Source: Massilia sp. Mn16-1_5 (lineage in GTDB: Bacteria; Pseudomonadota; Gammaproteobacteria; Burkholderiales; Burkholderiaceae_D). Taken from it: DNA of 57,063 nt. The DNA lies in assembly GCF_004798585.1 (NCBI RefSeq), contig NZ_PPXQ01000025.1, positions 1-57,063 on the forward strand, written 5' to 3'. The position numbers and the translations under genes were made by a program. Positions 25,788 to 34,867 of this stretch are shown here, piece after piece (within the stretch, counting starts at the first letter, position 1; each line of letters opens with the position of its first letter). The notes below the pieces were generated by a model. The model was not told the origin of the DNA. It saw nothing but the letters and a program-made list of their open reading frames with translations, and made no database searches.

Positions 25788-27134
25788 TTAGCGTGCGGTC
25801 GAGGCGGCGGCCGGTGCGGCGCCCGCGGTGGAGCCCGACGGGGCCGAAGCAGGCAGCTGGCGCGCGTTGTTGGCGGCAGCCTGGCCGGCATTCGCCGTGG
25901 CGTTCTGACCGCCGGCTGGCGCGGCTGGTGCGGCGGCAGGAGCGGCGGCGGTAGCTTCCGCGCGCGGCTGCCATGGCACTGCCTTGACCGGCGTACCCGG
26001 CGGCAGCATCTGCAGCTTCTGGAAGCCGTCGACCATCACGCGTTCGCCTTCCTTCAGGCCTTCGGTGACGACCCAGTTCGAGCCCTGGCCGGACGCGATC
26101 TTGACGGTGCGCGGGGTCGGCTTGTTGTCGGCGCCGACGACCATCAGGGTGTCGCCCTGGGCGCCACCGCGGGTGACGGCCTGCTGCGGCACCACGATGC
26201 CGTTCGGGACCTGCGACTGGGCGACGCGCACGCGCACGTACTGGCCCGGCAGCAGGGCGTTGTCCGGGTTCGGGACGGTGGCGCGCAAGGTCACCTGGCC
26301 GGTGCCCGGATCGACGGTCACGTCCGAGAACAGCAGGCGGCCCTTGGTTGCCAGTTCGGTGCCGTCGTCGAGCAGAACGGTGACCGGCATGTCCTTGGCC
26401 AGGCCGTTGCCGTTGGCGGCCTGCTTACGCAGGCGCTGCAGCTCGGTGGCCGACTGGGTGATGTTCAGGTACATCGAGCTGGTTTGCTGGATCAGCGCCA
26501 GCTGGGTGCCTTCGGTCGCCGAGACGAGGGCGCCTTCGGTGACGAGGGCGCGGCCGATGCGGCCCGAGATCGGCGCGTTCACGCTCGCGTAGCCGGAATT
26601 GATCTGGGCGATGCGGACCTGGGCGCGCGAGGCGGCGACGGCGGCTTCAGCCTGCTTTTGGGCGGCAACGGCGTTGGTATACTCCTGCTTGCTGATCGCA
26701 TTGGCTTCGACCAGCGGCTTGTAGCGCTCGGCCTGGGCGGCGGCCTGGGTCAGCGTGGCCTGGGCGCGGCCGAGGTCGGCCTGGGCAGCGGCCAGCTGGG
26801 CCTGGTAAGGTGCCGGGTCGATCTGGAACAGCGACTGGCCTTCCTTGACTTCGCTGCCTTCGGTGAACAGGCGCTTGAGCACCACTCCGTTGACGCGGGC
26901 GCGGACCTGGGCGGTGCGCACCGGCTCGGCACGTGCCGGCAGTTCGGTTTGCAGCGCAACCGTTTCGAATCGGGTGGTGACGACGCCGACTTCCGGCGCC
27001 GGCATCTGGCCGCCGGCGCCAGGACCGGCCTGGGCGGCGTCCTTCTTGCCGCAGGCCGACAGCAGGGTCACCGCCATCAGCGTGCAGGCGGCGATCCGAG
27101 TGAGGGATAGGTGTGAGGAGTGGGCAGAGCGCAT
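25788..27134 (-). CDS. RND efflux periplasmic adaptor lipoprotein (AcrA/MexA type)
   Basis: This 448-residue membrane-fusion protein has a signal peptide with lipobox LLSAC (about residues 23-27), so it is lipid-anchored to the inner membrane. The first barrel/lipoyl part shows VRARVNGVVLKRLFTEGSEVKEGQ, then an alpha-hairpin coiled coil and the second lipoyl half (YASVNAPISGRIGRALVTEGALV; key residues P, I, S, G, R, I, G). The C-terminal 60 residues are an Ala/Pro-rich tail, longer than in AcrA. I chose ATG 27134 because an upstream ATG at 27170 adds only basic residues before the signal. First gene of the operon, divergent from the TetR gene. Confidence 0.95.
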   Translation of the reverse strand: MRSAHSSHLSLTRIAACTLMAVTLLSACGKKDAAQAGPGAGGQMPAPEVGVVTTRFETVALQTELPARAEPVRTAQVRARVNGVVLKRLFTEGSEVKEGQSLFQIDPAPYQAQLAAAQADLGRAQATLTQAAAQAERYKPLVEANAISKQEYTNAVAAQKQAEAAVAASRAQVRIAQINSGYASVNAPISGRIGRALVTEGALVSATEGTQLALIQQTSSMYLNITQSATELQRLRKQAANGNGLAKDMPVTVLLDDGTELATKGRLLFSDVTVDPGTGQVTLRATVPNPDNALLPGQYVRVRVAQSQVPNGIVVPQQAVTRGGAQGDTLMVVGADNKPTPRTVKIASGQGSNWVVTEGLKEGERVMVDGFQKLQMLPPGTPVKAVPWQPRAEATAAAPAAAPAAPAGGQNATANAGQAAANNARQLPASAPSGSTAGAAPAAASTAR

Positions 27135-27234
27135 TACGTGCTTCCTTCTGGTTTTTTGGAAAAGACGCAACCGCCCTCAGGTATCCTCTTGGGACCTGCG
27201 CACGGTTGCATCACTGGCTTTGTCGAATTTTTTT

Positions 27235-27256
27235 ATATACTATCACGAGTGTATGT
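27235..27256. promoter_or_regulatory. Candidate TetR operator between efflux operon and regulator
   Basis: Half-sites ATATACTATC (27235-27244) and GAGTGTATGT (27247-27256) form an imperfect palindrome matching at 7 of 10 paired positions. The right half resembles the AcrR box half GAATGTATGT known from E. coli. A TATACT -10-like hexamer overlaps it (27236-27241). It lies in the only shared control region, so autoregulated repression of both genes is likely. Confidence 0.55.
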
Positions 27257-27290
27257 TTAACGTGCAGGACCACACAAAAACGGAGAAGAC

Positions 27291-27908
27291 ATGGCCCGCA
27301 GGACCAAAGAAGAAGCGGCAGCCACGCGAGACAGCATCTTAGATGCTGCGGAGAAATTGTTTGTCGAACAAGGCGTATCGCGTACGACCTTGCAGCATAT
27401 CGCAACGGCCGCCGGTGTGACGCGCGGTGCAATTTATTGGCATTTCGACGACAAGGGCGCGCTGTTCAACGCCATGATGGAGCGGGTGACACTGCCTTTC
27501 GAGTGTGCCCTGAGCGGGCTCGGCAAGTCGGACGCCAGCACCGTGCTGGGCGATCTGCGCCAGTTCTTCGTCGAGATCTTCCGCGTCACGGAAACCAATC
27601 CGCAGGCGCGGCGCGTACTGGAAATTGCTTCACTTAAAGTAGAGTTCGTCAGCGAGATGGACGCCGTACGCGTACGCCGGCGCCAGAGCAAGGGCGACCT
27701 GATCGCCCAGGTGGTCGAGCGTCTGGAGCTGGCCCAGTCCGGCGGGCTGATCCGGCAGGACGTCGATCCGCGCCTGCTGGCCACCGGCATGTGGGCCCTG
27801 ATGGATGGCCTGATCCGCAACTGGATGTTCGAACCGGGTTCCTTCAGCTTGGTTGCGCTCGGCGACAACATGATCGGCACCGTGCTCGACGGGGTCCGCA
27901 CCGGATAA
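27291..27908 (+). CDS. TetR/AcrR-family efflux repressor
   Basis: This 205-residue regulator begins MARRTKEEAAATRDSILDAA. Its N-terminal helix-turn-helix is LQHIATAAGVTRGAIYWHFDDKGALF (key residues A, G, V, T, G, Y, H, F, K, L). The C-terminal ligand domain matches the AcrR/TtgR subgroup layout. It is divergent from the adaptor gene with a 156-base gap holding a candidate operator, so it most probably represses the RND operon and itself and is released by drug binding. Confidence 0.93.
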   Translation: MARRTKEEAAATRDSILDAAEKLFVEQGVSRTTLQHIATAAGVTRGAIYWHFDDKGALFNAMMERVTLPFECALSGLGKSDASTVLGDLRQFFVEIFRVTETNPQARRVLEIASLKVEFVSEMDAVRVRRRQSKGDLIAQVVERLELAQSGGLIRQDVDPRLLATGMWALMDGLIRNWMFEPGSFSLVALGDNMIGTVLDGVRTG

Positions 27909-28145
27909 GTTCGCCCCCGAAGGATCTTGAACCCGCCGCATCCTCGCGCCGGGTGCCGCCGTATGTATGTTTCATATGGCGTATATCCAACAAGTTTGTC
28001 CCAAATCAATATCTTTCCTGTAGGATCACGCCTTTACCGTGCGTCCCGGAAAGTCCGGACTCGGCGCCCTGGTTCACTCATGCATGAGAGCCGTAGGCGT
28101 TTGCCGTAAGGCAAGACGTACACCGGCCTTTGTTATCCGGACTTC

Positions 28146-29294
28146 ATGGAGACATCCCTGACAGCGCTGCGCAGCCGGCCTCGCATGGTCATCGCCTGTG
28201 TTCTGATCGTGCTGGCCGCGTTCACGGTCGAGGCGCGACGTTGGGCCGTCTCCACGCCGCCTTCCATCCAGGCCAAAAGCAGCCTGCCGACCCGGGCCGT
28301 ACTGACCGAAACGGCAAAGTCGCTGATCCCGATGCCTCCCGATACGCCATCCGCGCATGCTAGTACGCTGGCGTCGGTGCCGGGCGGCATGCTCGCATTC
28401 TGGTGGGCCGGCAGCCGCGAAAGCGGTCCCGACGTGAAGGTGTACGCTTCTCGCTGGACCAACGGCAAGTGGAGTGCCCCCTGGGAAGTCGCCAGCCGCG
28501 AGAGCCTGGGCAAGGCGCTCGGCTTCGGTGTGCGCCGCGTCGGCAATCCGGTCGCCTGGACCGCGCCCGACGGCCGCGTGCATTTATATGTGGTGGCGAC
28601 CGGCCTGGGCGGCTGGGCGGCCTCGCGCATCGTGCACATGGTGTCGAGCGACGCCGGCGCCCGTTTCGAGACGCGCCGCATGCTGCCGCTCTCTCCGCTG
28701 TTCAATACCAGCGTGCTGGTGCGCACCTCGCCGGTCGGCCTGGCCGACGGCGGCTGGTGGCTGCCCCTGTATTTCGAGATCGGCATCAAGTACCCGATGC
28801 TGATGGCCTTCGACCGCGACGGCGAGCCGACCCGCGTCGGCCGCATCGGCGAAAGCATGTCGACGCTGCAGCCGGCCATCGTGCGCGTTTCGCCGACCGA
28901 GGTGCGTGCCTGGATGCGCGACGCCGGCGGCGAGCAACGGGTGCAGCAGGCCCTCAGCCGCGACGACGGCGCCAGCTGGGAAGACCTGCCTTCGCTCGAC
29001 CTGTCCAGCCATAACACCTCGCTGGCCGTGATCCGCCTGACCAGTGGCGAGATGCTCATGCTGCACAACCATGTCGGCGCGGACGATTCCTCGCGCAGCA
29101 CTCTGCGCCTGTCGATCTCGAAGGATGGCCAGGTCTGGCGCACGATCGGCGATATCGCCGACGGCAAGGACGGCGACGAATTCTCCTATCCGACGATGCA
29201 CCAGGTCGGCCAGGAACTGCATATCACCTACACCCATCAGCGGCAGGCGATCGCGCATCACACCTACCGTATCGCCACCGGAGAGAATATCTGA
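28146..29294 (+). CDS. Sialidase-like (BNR/Asp-box) exported protein
   Basis: This 382-residue protein has an N-terminal signal or anchor (MVIACVLIVLAAFTVEARRW) and a six-bladed propeller-like body. Asp-box-type repeats are VSSDAGARFETR, SRDDGASWEDL and SISKDGQVWRT. WWAGSRESGPDVKVYASRW and LYFEIGIKYPMLMAFDRDGEPT fit glycosidase-propeller proteins annotated as exo-alpha-sialidase. Whether it cleaves sialic acid is unproven; the catalytic Arg triad and nucleophile Tyr/Glu need an alignment. Its stop overlaps the next gene by one base, and the two membrane genes and LtaS-like enzyme that follow suggest envelope glycan work. Confidence 0.75.
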   Translation: METSLTALRSRPRMVIACVLIVLAAFTVEARRWAVSTPPSIQAKSSLPTRAVLTETAKSLIPMPPDTPSAHASTLASVPGGMLAFWWAGSRESGPDVKVYASRWTNGKWSAPWEVASRESLGKALGFGVRRVGNPVAWTAPDGRVHLYVVATGLGGWAASRIVHMVSSDAGARFETRRMLPLSPLFNTSVLVRTSPVGLADGGWWLPLYFEIGIKYPMLMAFDRDGEPTRVGRIGESMSTLQPAIVRVSPTEVRAWMRDAGGEQRVQQALSRDDGASWEDLPSLDLSSHNTSLAVIRLTSGEMLMLHNHVGADDSSRSTLRLSISKDGQVWRTIGDIADGKDGDEFSYPTMHQVGQELHITYTHQRQAIAHHTYRIATGENI

Positions 29295-30037
29295 TGAGTT
29301 TGCCTGACCTGGCTTTCCAGATCGTGTACGGCCGGCTGGCCTGGGGCATTGTGCTGCTGGCCCTGGTGGCGGCGCTGATTCCGCCAGGCTGGCGCCTTGG
29401 GCGCCGCGTGCTCGGCGCCGCGGCTGCCGGCGTCGCCCTGCTGATGGCCCTGCCCGGATCACTGTCACCGGCCTGGGGTCTCGGCCTGGCCTTCCAGTAT
29501 CCGAGCGGCCTGCTGGTGGGCTGCTGCCTGCTGGGGCTGCATGCGCGCTGGCGCAAGGAACCGGTGCCGGTCATGATGCCGGTCTCGCTGGCCGCGCCGC
29601 TGGCGATCGCCGGCGCCGCCCTGTATCTCGACGCCATGGGCCTGCTGGCCCAGGGTTACTATTACGCCGCCTTCGGCCCGGTCGGGGCGCCGCTGCTGGC
29701 GCTGCTGGGCGTGGCCGGCTGCGCGCTGGCGATCGCGCGCGGGCAAGGCCGGGGCCATGCCCTCGTCCTGCTGGGCGCGCTGCTGCTGTACACGCTGCTG
29801 CGCCTCCCGAGCGGCAACCTGTGGGACGCGATCCTCGACCCGCTGCTGTGGGGCTGGGCCGTGGTGGCACTGGTGCGGCATGGCCTGCGCCGTTATGCCC
29901 GCTCGAAGCGCCGCGGCGGCGAGGCAGATCAGGGACTCACTCCCGAGCTGCAGCCCGTTGATCTTCAGCCGCTGTTCGCGGCGGGCGGCATCGAACATCT
30001 ATCATCAAGCAAGGAGCAAGTGAGTGGTAAACAGTAA
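29294..30037 (+). CDS. Polytopic membrane protein, unknown function
   Basis: This 247-residue protein has about seven predicted helices, for example WGIVLLALVAALIPPGW, AAAAGVALLMALPG and LVLLGALLLYTLLRL. A cytosolic tail is rich in Arg and Lys, then Glu/Gln. I do not recognise the family. The start overlaps the sialidase-like gene by one base and the end overlaps the following membrane gene by 14 bases, so it is translationally coupled on both sides. Confidence 0.7.
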   Translation: MSLPDLAFQIVYGRLAWGIVLLALVAALIPPGWRLGRRVLGAAAAGVALLMALPGSLSPAWGLGLAFQYPSGLLVGCCLLGLHARWRKEPVPVMMPVSLAAPLAIAGAALYLDAMGLLAQGYYYAAFGPVGAPLLALLGVAGCALAIARGQGRGHALVLLGALLLYTLLRLPSGNLWDAILDPLLWGWAVVALVRHGLRRYARSKRRGGEADQGLTPELQPVDLQPLFAAGGIEHLSSSKEQVSGKQ

Positions 30038-30842
30038 TTGGTATAAGCATCCCGTGATCGTCATGGCGATCGCGATCAACGTCTTCCTGCTGGGCCTGGC
30101 CGTGGCCTGGTCCGGCAACAGCCAGCAGTTGTCGCGCCTGCTGGTCGAAGACGGCATCGTCGAGTGGATGCAGTTCCTGTGCTTTGCAAGCATCGCCGGC
30201 ATGCTCGGCTTCGTGTTCATGGAACGCCTGAAACAGCCGCAGCGCTCGAGCCTGGAGCTGCTGGCGCTGGCCGGCCTGACGGTGCTGGTCGCGCTCGCGG
30301 CGCTGGAAGAGATCAGCTGGTTCCAGCGCATCCTGAAGGTGAGTTCGCCCGACTTCTTCGTCCAGAACAACCGCCAGGCCGAGACCAACCTGCACAACCT
30401 GGCCATCGGCAGCAGCGGCAGCATCCACAAGACGATCCTGCTCAAGCTGATCCTGATCGTCGGCCTGACCCATAACCTGGTGCTGCCTTTCCTGGCGCGC
30501 ACCCGTCCCGGCATTGCCCGCTGGATCGAGAACCTGGGCGGCTACCTGCCGCCGCTGGGCGCCTCGGTGATCTACGTGGTCCTGGTCGCACTCTCGCACG
30601 CCCTGGTCGACCACCCGCGCAAGGGCGAGCTGGGCGAAGTCTTTGGCGCCGTGCATTACATGGCGACCGTGTTCTACGCCTATTTCGTCGGCTTCGGCTA
30701 CGGCAAGCCGGCGCTGTTCGAAGCGCCGGTCGAGAAGCGCCGCCTGTCGACCCTGTTCGCCATGCTGATGGCCTTCCTGCTGCTGGTGTCCTGGCTGCTG
30801 AGTGCCGGCGCAGGCGCCGTGCAGATGCTCGGCGGCGAGTGA
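30024..30842 (+). CDS. Polytopic membrane protein with EEISWFQR motif
   Basis: This 272-residue protein uses a GTG start with AAGGAG upstream (30011-30016). It has about seven helices. Its striking conserved-looking segment is EDGIVEWMQFLCF in helix 2 and ALEEISWFQRIL followed by NNRQAETNLHNLAIG. This pattern recurs in unannotated membrane proteins I recall from many bacteria, but I have no function for it. Glu-Glu and Asn-Leu-His-Asn polar residues within or near membrane segments hint at a binding or catalytic site. It is in the envelope operon, 74 bases before the LtaS-like gene. Confidence 0.7.
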   Translation: MVNSNWYKHPVIVMAIAINVFLLGLAVAWSGNSQQLSRLLVEDGIVEWMQFLCFASIAGMLGFVFMERLKQPQRSSLELLALAGLTVLVALAALEEISWFQRILKVSSPDFFVQNNRQAETNLHNLAIGSSGSIHKTILLKLILIVGLTHNLVLPFLARTRPGIARWIENLGGYLPPLGASVIYVVLVALSHALVDHPRKGELGEVFGAVHYMATVFYAYFVGFGYGKPALFEAPVEKRRLSTLFAMLMAFLLLVSWLLSAGAGAVQMLGGE

Positions 30843-30916
30843 TCCTGTAATCATCCCACTGCCCGGGCCCTCAGCGCCCGGGCGCATCGATCCAACGAAC
30901 CTCTCTCCACGCTTCC

Positions 30917-32902
30917 ATGCAACGCATCACACGACTTCTCGATGGCTGGGCAGTGCGCCTGGCACGCCTCACGCGCTGGGCCGGACCGTACGCCGGCCTG
31001 GTCCAGATGGTTCTGCTCGGCGCGGCGCTGTTGACGCTGTCGCGCGCGCTGCTGGTCGCCTGGCAGTGGGAGCGGGTGAGTGCGGCGAATATGCTCGGCA
31101 CCATCATGCTGCAGGGCGTGCGCGCCGACCTGATCCTGCTCGGCTACTTCCTGGTCCTGCCGCTGCTGCTGGCGCCGGTGCTGGCGCAGCGCTTCGCCGT
31201 CAAATGGTGGCGGCCGCTGGTAGCAAGCTGGGGCACGATCGCGCTGGTCTTCATCGTCTTCATGGAGACGGCCTCGCCGCCCTTCATCGCCCAGTTCGAC
31301 GTGCGTCCGAACCGCCTCTTCATCGAATACCTGGCGCATCCGAAGGAAGTGACGGCGATGCTGTGGGAGGGCTTCCGCGCGGCCGTGCTGCTCGGCCTGG
31401 CCTGCACGCTGCTGCTCGGCGCGGCCCTGTACCGGGTGCTGCGCCGCGCGTCCTTCGATGCCGTCACCTGGCCGCGCCGCACCGTGCTGCTGACCTGGCC
31501 CCTGCTGGTGGTGCTGGTGTTCTTCCAGGTGCGCTCGACGACGGCGCACCGGCCGGCCAATCCGGCCCTGTTCGCGCTGACCAAGGATGCGCTGGTCAAT
31601 TCGCTGATCATCAATTCGCCCTGGTCGGTGATGGACGCGGTCAATTCGCTGGGCAAGGAAGCGCGTTCGTCGGAGATCTACGGCGACATGCCGCGCGAGC
31701 GCGTGCTGGCCGAGGTCAAGGCCCAGCCCTGGCTGAGTACCTACCAGTATCCGCAGGCGGAGCTGCCGACCCTGCACCGCCAGGAAGCGGCCGTGCAGCG
31801 CACCAGGCCCCTGAACCTGGTGATCGTGCTCGAGGAAAGCCTGGGCGCGACCTTTGTCGAATCGCTGGGCGGCCTGCCGGTCACGCCGGAGCTGGAAAAG
31901 CTGAAGGGTGAAGGCTGGTGGTTCGAGCAGCTGTACGCCACCGGCACCCGTTCGGTGCGCGGCATCGAGGCCGTGGTGGCGGGCTTCCCACCGACGCCGG
32001 CGCGCAGCGTGGTCAAGCTCTCGCTGTCGCAGCAGAATTTCTATACCCTGGCCGCGGGCCTGAAGGAGCAGGGCTACCACACCGAATTCGTGTACGGCGG
32101 CGAAGCGCATTTCGACAACATGCGCAGCTTCTTCACCGGGAACGGCTTCCAGAACATCGTCGACCGCGCGCAGATGAAACCGAAGTTCGAGGGCAGCTGG
32201 GGCGCCTCAGATGAGGACCTGTTCGACAAGTCGCTCGAGCGACTGAAAACCCTGCACGCGCAGGACAAGCCTTTCTTCAGCCTGATCTTCAGCTCCTCGA
32301 ACCACGAGCCCTTCGAATTCCCGGACGGCCGAATCGACCTGCACGACACGGCCAAGCAGACCGTCAACAACGCGGTGAAGTATGCCGATTTCGCGCTCGG
32401 CAAATTCATCGCCGCGGCCAAGAAGGAAGCCTACTGGAAGGACACGGTCTTCCTGATCATCGCCGACCACGACACCCGGGTCTACGGCAACAGCCTGGTG
32501 CCGATCAAGAAGTTCCACATCCCGGGCCTGATCCTCGGCGCCGACATCGAACCGAAGCGCATCCGCACGGTCGCCAGCCAGATCGACATCGGCCCGACGC
32601 TGCTGTCCTTGATGGGCGTGTCGAGCGAGCACCCGATGATCGGGCGCGACCTGGTGCGCGACAGCGAGGGTCCGGGCCGCGCCCTGATCCAGTTCCAGAA
32701 CAACTTCGCCTACCTCGAAGACGGCTCGGCGACCATCCTGACGCCGGACCACGCGCCCATGCTGGGCCGCTACGACCCGGCCAAGGGCCAGCTGGCGATC
32801 GGCGCCGACAAGCCGGGCCAGGCGCAGGTGGACAAGGCGCTGGCGCATGTGATGTTGCCGTCGCTGCTGTATCGGCAGCAGCAATATAAACTCCCGCGCT
32901 AA
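30917..32902 (+). CDS. LTA synthase-family phosphoglycerol or phosphoethanolamine transferase-like enzyme
   Basis: This 661-residue protein has five N-terminal helices (about 25-50, 70-90, 102-118, 152-172, 188-203) and a periplasmic alkaline-phosphatase-like (sulfatase) domain. The metal and nucleophile sites are LVIVLEESLG (E306/E307), the Thr nucleophile candidate T344 in ATGTRSVRG, and the DH pair in IIADHDTR. This layout is that of LtaS/OpgB/EptA-type enzymes that move a head group from a phospholipid to a glycan or lipid. In Gram-negatives an OpgB-like or related role on osmoregulated glucans is most plausible. The final substrate is unknown. Confidence 0.88.
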   Translation: MQRITRLLDGWAVRLARLTRWAGPYAGLVQMVLLGAALLTLSRALLVAWQWERVSAANMLGTIMLQGVRADLILLGYFLVLPLLLAPVLAQRFAVKWWRPLVASWGTIALVFIVFMETASPPFIAQFDVRPNRLFIEYLAHPKEVTAMLWEGFRAAVLLGLACTLLLGAALYRVLRRASFDAVTWPRRTVLLTWPLLVVLVFFQVRSTTAHRPANPALFALTKDALVNSLIINSPWSVMDAVNSLGKEARSSEIYGDMPRERVLAEVKAQPWLSTYQYPQAELPTLHRQEAAVQRTRPLNLVIVLEESLGATFVESLGGLPVTPELEKLKGEGWWFEQLYATGTRSVRGIEAVVAGFPPTPARSVVKLSLSQQNFYTLAAGLKEQGYHTEFVYGGEAHFDNMRSFFTGNGFQNIVDRAQMKPKFEGSWGASDEDLFDKSLERLKTLHAQDKPFFSLIFSSSNHEPFEFPDGRIDLHDTAKQTVNNAVKYADFALGKFIAAAKKEAYWKDTVFLIIADHDTRVYGNSLVPIKKFHIPGLILGADIEPKRIRTVASQIDIGPTLLSLMGVSSEHPMIGRDLVRDSEGPGRALIQFQNNFAYLEDGSATILTPDHAPMLGRYDPAKGQLAIGADKPGQAQVDKALAHVMLPSLLYRQQQYKLPR

Positions 32903-32906
32903 TGTA

Positions 32907-33030
32907 ACGCGCGGGCATGCCCAGTGAACCCGCAATTGAGGCCATTGGCCTCAATTGCCCCTACCTTACGCGACGGCCTGGATCAAGAATGAGGACGGTG
33001 GTGCACCGTAGGGCGGGCATGCCCGCGCAC
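32907..33030. repeat. REP-like pair plus 12-bp palindrome after the LtaS-like gene
   Basis: Copies at 32907-32923 (CGCGGGCATGCCCA core) and 33008-33030 (GTAGGGCGGGCATGCCCGC core) are opposed. Between them CAATTGAGGCCA (32933-32944) and TGGCCTCAATTG (32946-32957) form a perfect palindrome with a single-base centre. Confidence 0.7.
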
Positions 33031-33067
33031 TGGTCTCGGCGGGCCAGCTGCTGGCTTGCTAAAGAAT

Positions 33068-33102
33068 AAGGCCGCTCCGATGCGAATCGAAGCGGCCTTT
33101 TT
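33068..33102. terminator. Strong bidirectional terminator
   Basis: AAGGCCGCT (33068-33076) pairs with AGCGGCCTT (33091-33099), with CGAT/ATCG extending the stem, and a T-run follows. It lies between convergent envelope-operon and transaldolase genes. Confidence 0.88.
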
Positions 33103-33148
33103 AACTGATCGACAGCGCTGTCTGTTCAATGCGCTACCGGTATCGGCA

Positions 33149-34078
33149 TCAGCGCATCTCTTCGATCATCTTCTTGAGCTTCTTCGAGTCCGCCACGAAG
33201 GCGCGGATGCCCTCGGCCAGCTTCTCGGTGCCCATCGCGTCTTCGTTGAGCATGAAGCGGAAGTTCTTCTCGTCGACTTCGATCTTCTCGATGGCTGCAT
33301 CGCTGTCCTGGGTCAGCTTGCGCTCGACCGGTGCGTCGCTGTCGGCCAGCTTCTGCAGCAGGTCCGGCGAGATGGTCAGCAGGTCGCAACCGGCCAGCTC
33401 CAGGATCTGCGAGGTGTTGCGGAAGCTCGCGCCCATGACTTCGGTCTTGTAGCCGAACTTGCGGTAGTACTGGTAGATGCGCTTGACCGACTGCACGCCT
33501 GGATCGTCGGCGCCTTGATAGTCGGTGCCGGTCGACTTCTTGTACCAGTCGTAGATGCGGCCGACGAAAGGCGAGATCAGCTGGACGCCCGCTTCGGCGC
33601 AGGCCACGGCCTGGCACAGCGAGAACAGCAGGGTCAGGTTGCAGTGGATGCCGTCCTTTTCCAGGATCTCGGCGGCGCGGATGCCTTCCCAGGTCGAGGC
33701 GATCTTGATCAAGACGCGCTCGCGCGACACGCCGGCCGCTTCGTACAGCGCGATCAGTTCGCGGCCCTTGGCGACGGTGGCTTCGGTGTCGAAGGAGAGG
33801 GCGGCATCGATCTCGGTCGACACGCGGCCCGGTACGAATTTCAAGATTTCGACGCCGAAGGCGATCAGCAGGCGGTCGACGATCTCTTCGGTCGAGCCGT
33901 CCTTCGACTCGGCCACGGCCTTCTGCAGCAGCGGCAGGTATTCAGGCTTCTGCACGGCCTTCAGGATCAGCGACGGATTGGTCGTCGCATCCTGCGGCGC
34001 ATAGGCCTTGATGGACTGGAAATCGCCGGTGTCGGCGACGACGGTGGTGTATTGCTTGAGTTGTTCGAGCTGGTTCAT
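33149..34078 (-). CDS. tal: Transaldolase
   Basis: This 309-residue enzyme transfers a dihydroxyacetone unit between sedoheptulose-7-phosphate and glyceraldehyde-3-phosphate in the pentose phosphate pathway. The Schiff-base Lys lies in RVLIKIASTWEGIRAAE (about residue 124), preceded by EAAGVSRE. Further conserved blocks are DATTNPSLI (near 30) and ISPFVGRIYDWYK. Size fits the TalB class. It stands alone but is about 5 kb from the zwf/pgi/edd block, so it complements the local sugar-phosphate genes. Confidence 0.96.
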   Translation of the reverse strand: MNQLEQLKQYTTVVADTGDFQSIKAYAPQDATTNPSLILKAVQKPEYLPLLQKAVAESKDGSTEEIVDRLLIAFGVEILKFVPGRVSTEIDAALSFDTEATVAKGRELIALYEAAGVSRERVLIKIASTWEGIRAAEILEKDGIHCNLTLLFSLCQAVACAEAGVQLISPFVGRIYDWYKKSTGTDYQGADDPGVQSVKRIYQYYRKFGYKTEVMGASFRNTSQILELAGCDLLTISPDLLQKLADSDAPVERKLTQDSDAAIEKIEVDEKNFRFMLNEDAMGTEKLAEGIRAFVADSKKLKKMIEEMR

Positions 34079-34130
34079 ATAATTTGCCTAAGTGTCAAGA
34101 AATGCAAACAATGTTTGCACCGCGTTGTAT

Positions 34131-34155
34131 GTAGGGTGGAGTCCTGACTCCACGC
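34131..34155. repeat. Single REP-like copy between transaldolase and fRMsr genes
   Basis: GTAGGGTGGAGTCCTGACTC then CACGC: core GTAGGGTGGA with internal hairpin GAGTC/GACTC. It is the only unpaired copy seen in the window. Confidence 0.6.
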
Positions 34156-34184
34156 ATTACGGCGGTCGATCCGCCACTAACTGT

Positions 34185-34682
34185 TCAGCAGTCGGTTGCC
34201 TCGATAAACGCCGCCACCATCGCCTCCAGTCCCACCCGATCCTCTTCCGAGAACCGGTCCAGGACAGGGCTGTCGATATCGAACACGCCAACCAGCTTGC
34301 CATCCTTAATCACCGGCAGCACGATCTCCGAATTCGACGCCGAATCGCAGGCGATATGCCCCGGAAACGCATGCACGTCCGGCACGACGATGGTCTTGCG
34401 CTCGACAGCCGTGGTGCCGCACACGCCGCGTCCGAAGGGAATGCGGGCGCAGGCAGGTTTACCCTGGAAAGGCCCGACCAGCAAATCCTGGCCTTCGCCT
34501 TTTTTCGACGGTACGGTGAGGTAGAAGCCGGCCCAGTTCAGGTCGGCGAGGGTGTCGTAGACGAGCGCGGAAAACTGGGACGCGTTGGCGGTCAGGTCGC
34601 GTTCGCCCTCGAGGACGCTGGCGACCTGGCGCACCAGCAGGTCGTAATCGGGACGGGTGCTGCGTTCTGGATTGATGTGCAT
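34185..34682 (-). CDS. msrC: Free methionine-(R)-sulfoxide reductase (GAF domain)
   Basis: This 165-residue GAF protein reduces free Met-R-sulfoxide using thioredoxin. It keeps all three family Cys residues: C78 (KPACARIPFG), C88 (GRGVCGTTA) and C112 (HIACDSASNSEIV). DSPVLDRFSEED ends the GAF domain. The start ATG 34682 begins MHINPERSTR; longer upstream reading is unlike the family. It acts as an oxidative-damage repair enzyme. It is divergent from the small membrane gene at 34868. Confidence 0.93.
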   Translation of the reverse strand: MHINPERSTRPDYDLLVRQVASVLEGERDLTANASQFSALVYDTLADLNWAGFYLTVPSKKGEGQDLLVGPFQGKPACARIPFGRGVCGTTAVERKTIVVPDVHAFPGHIACDSASNSEIVLPVIKDGKLVGVFDIDSPVLDRFSEEDRVGLEAMVAAFIEATDC

Positions 34683-34867
34683 GGCGCTGGGATGAGGCTG
34701 GACGAAAAGCGCTATTTTACAGCCAGCACGGCCGATCCTGGGCGGGCCCGGCATATACTGGGAATCGCATTGTCATATGGACATCGGCCTATGGCCGCGG
34801 TAGTCTGCGGACTCACACCAGATGAAGGGAAACGCATGCGGCACACGTACGCCGGGATGGGAGCGGC

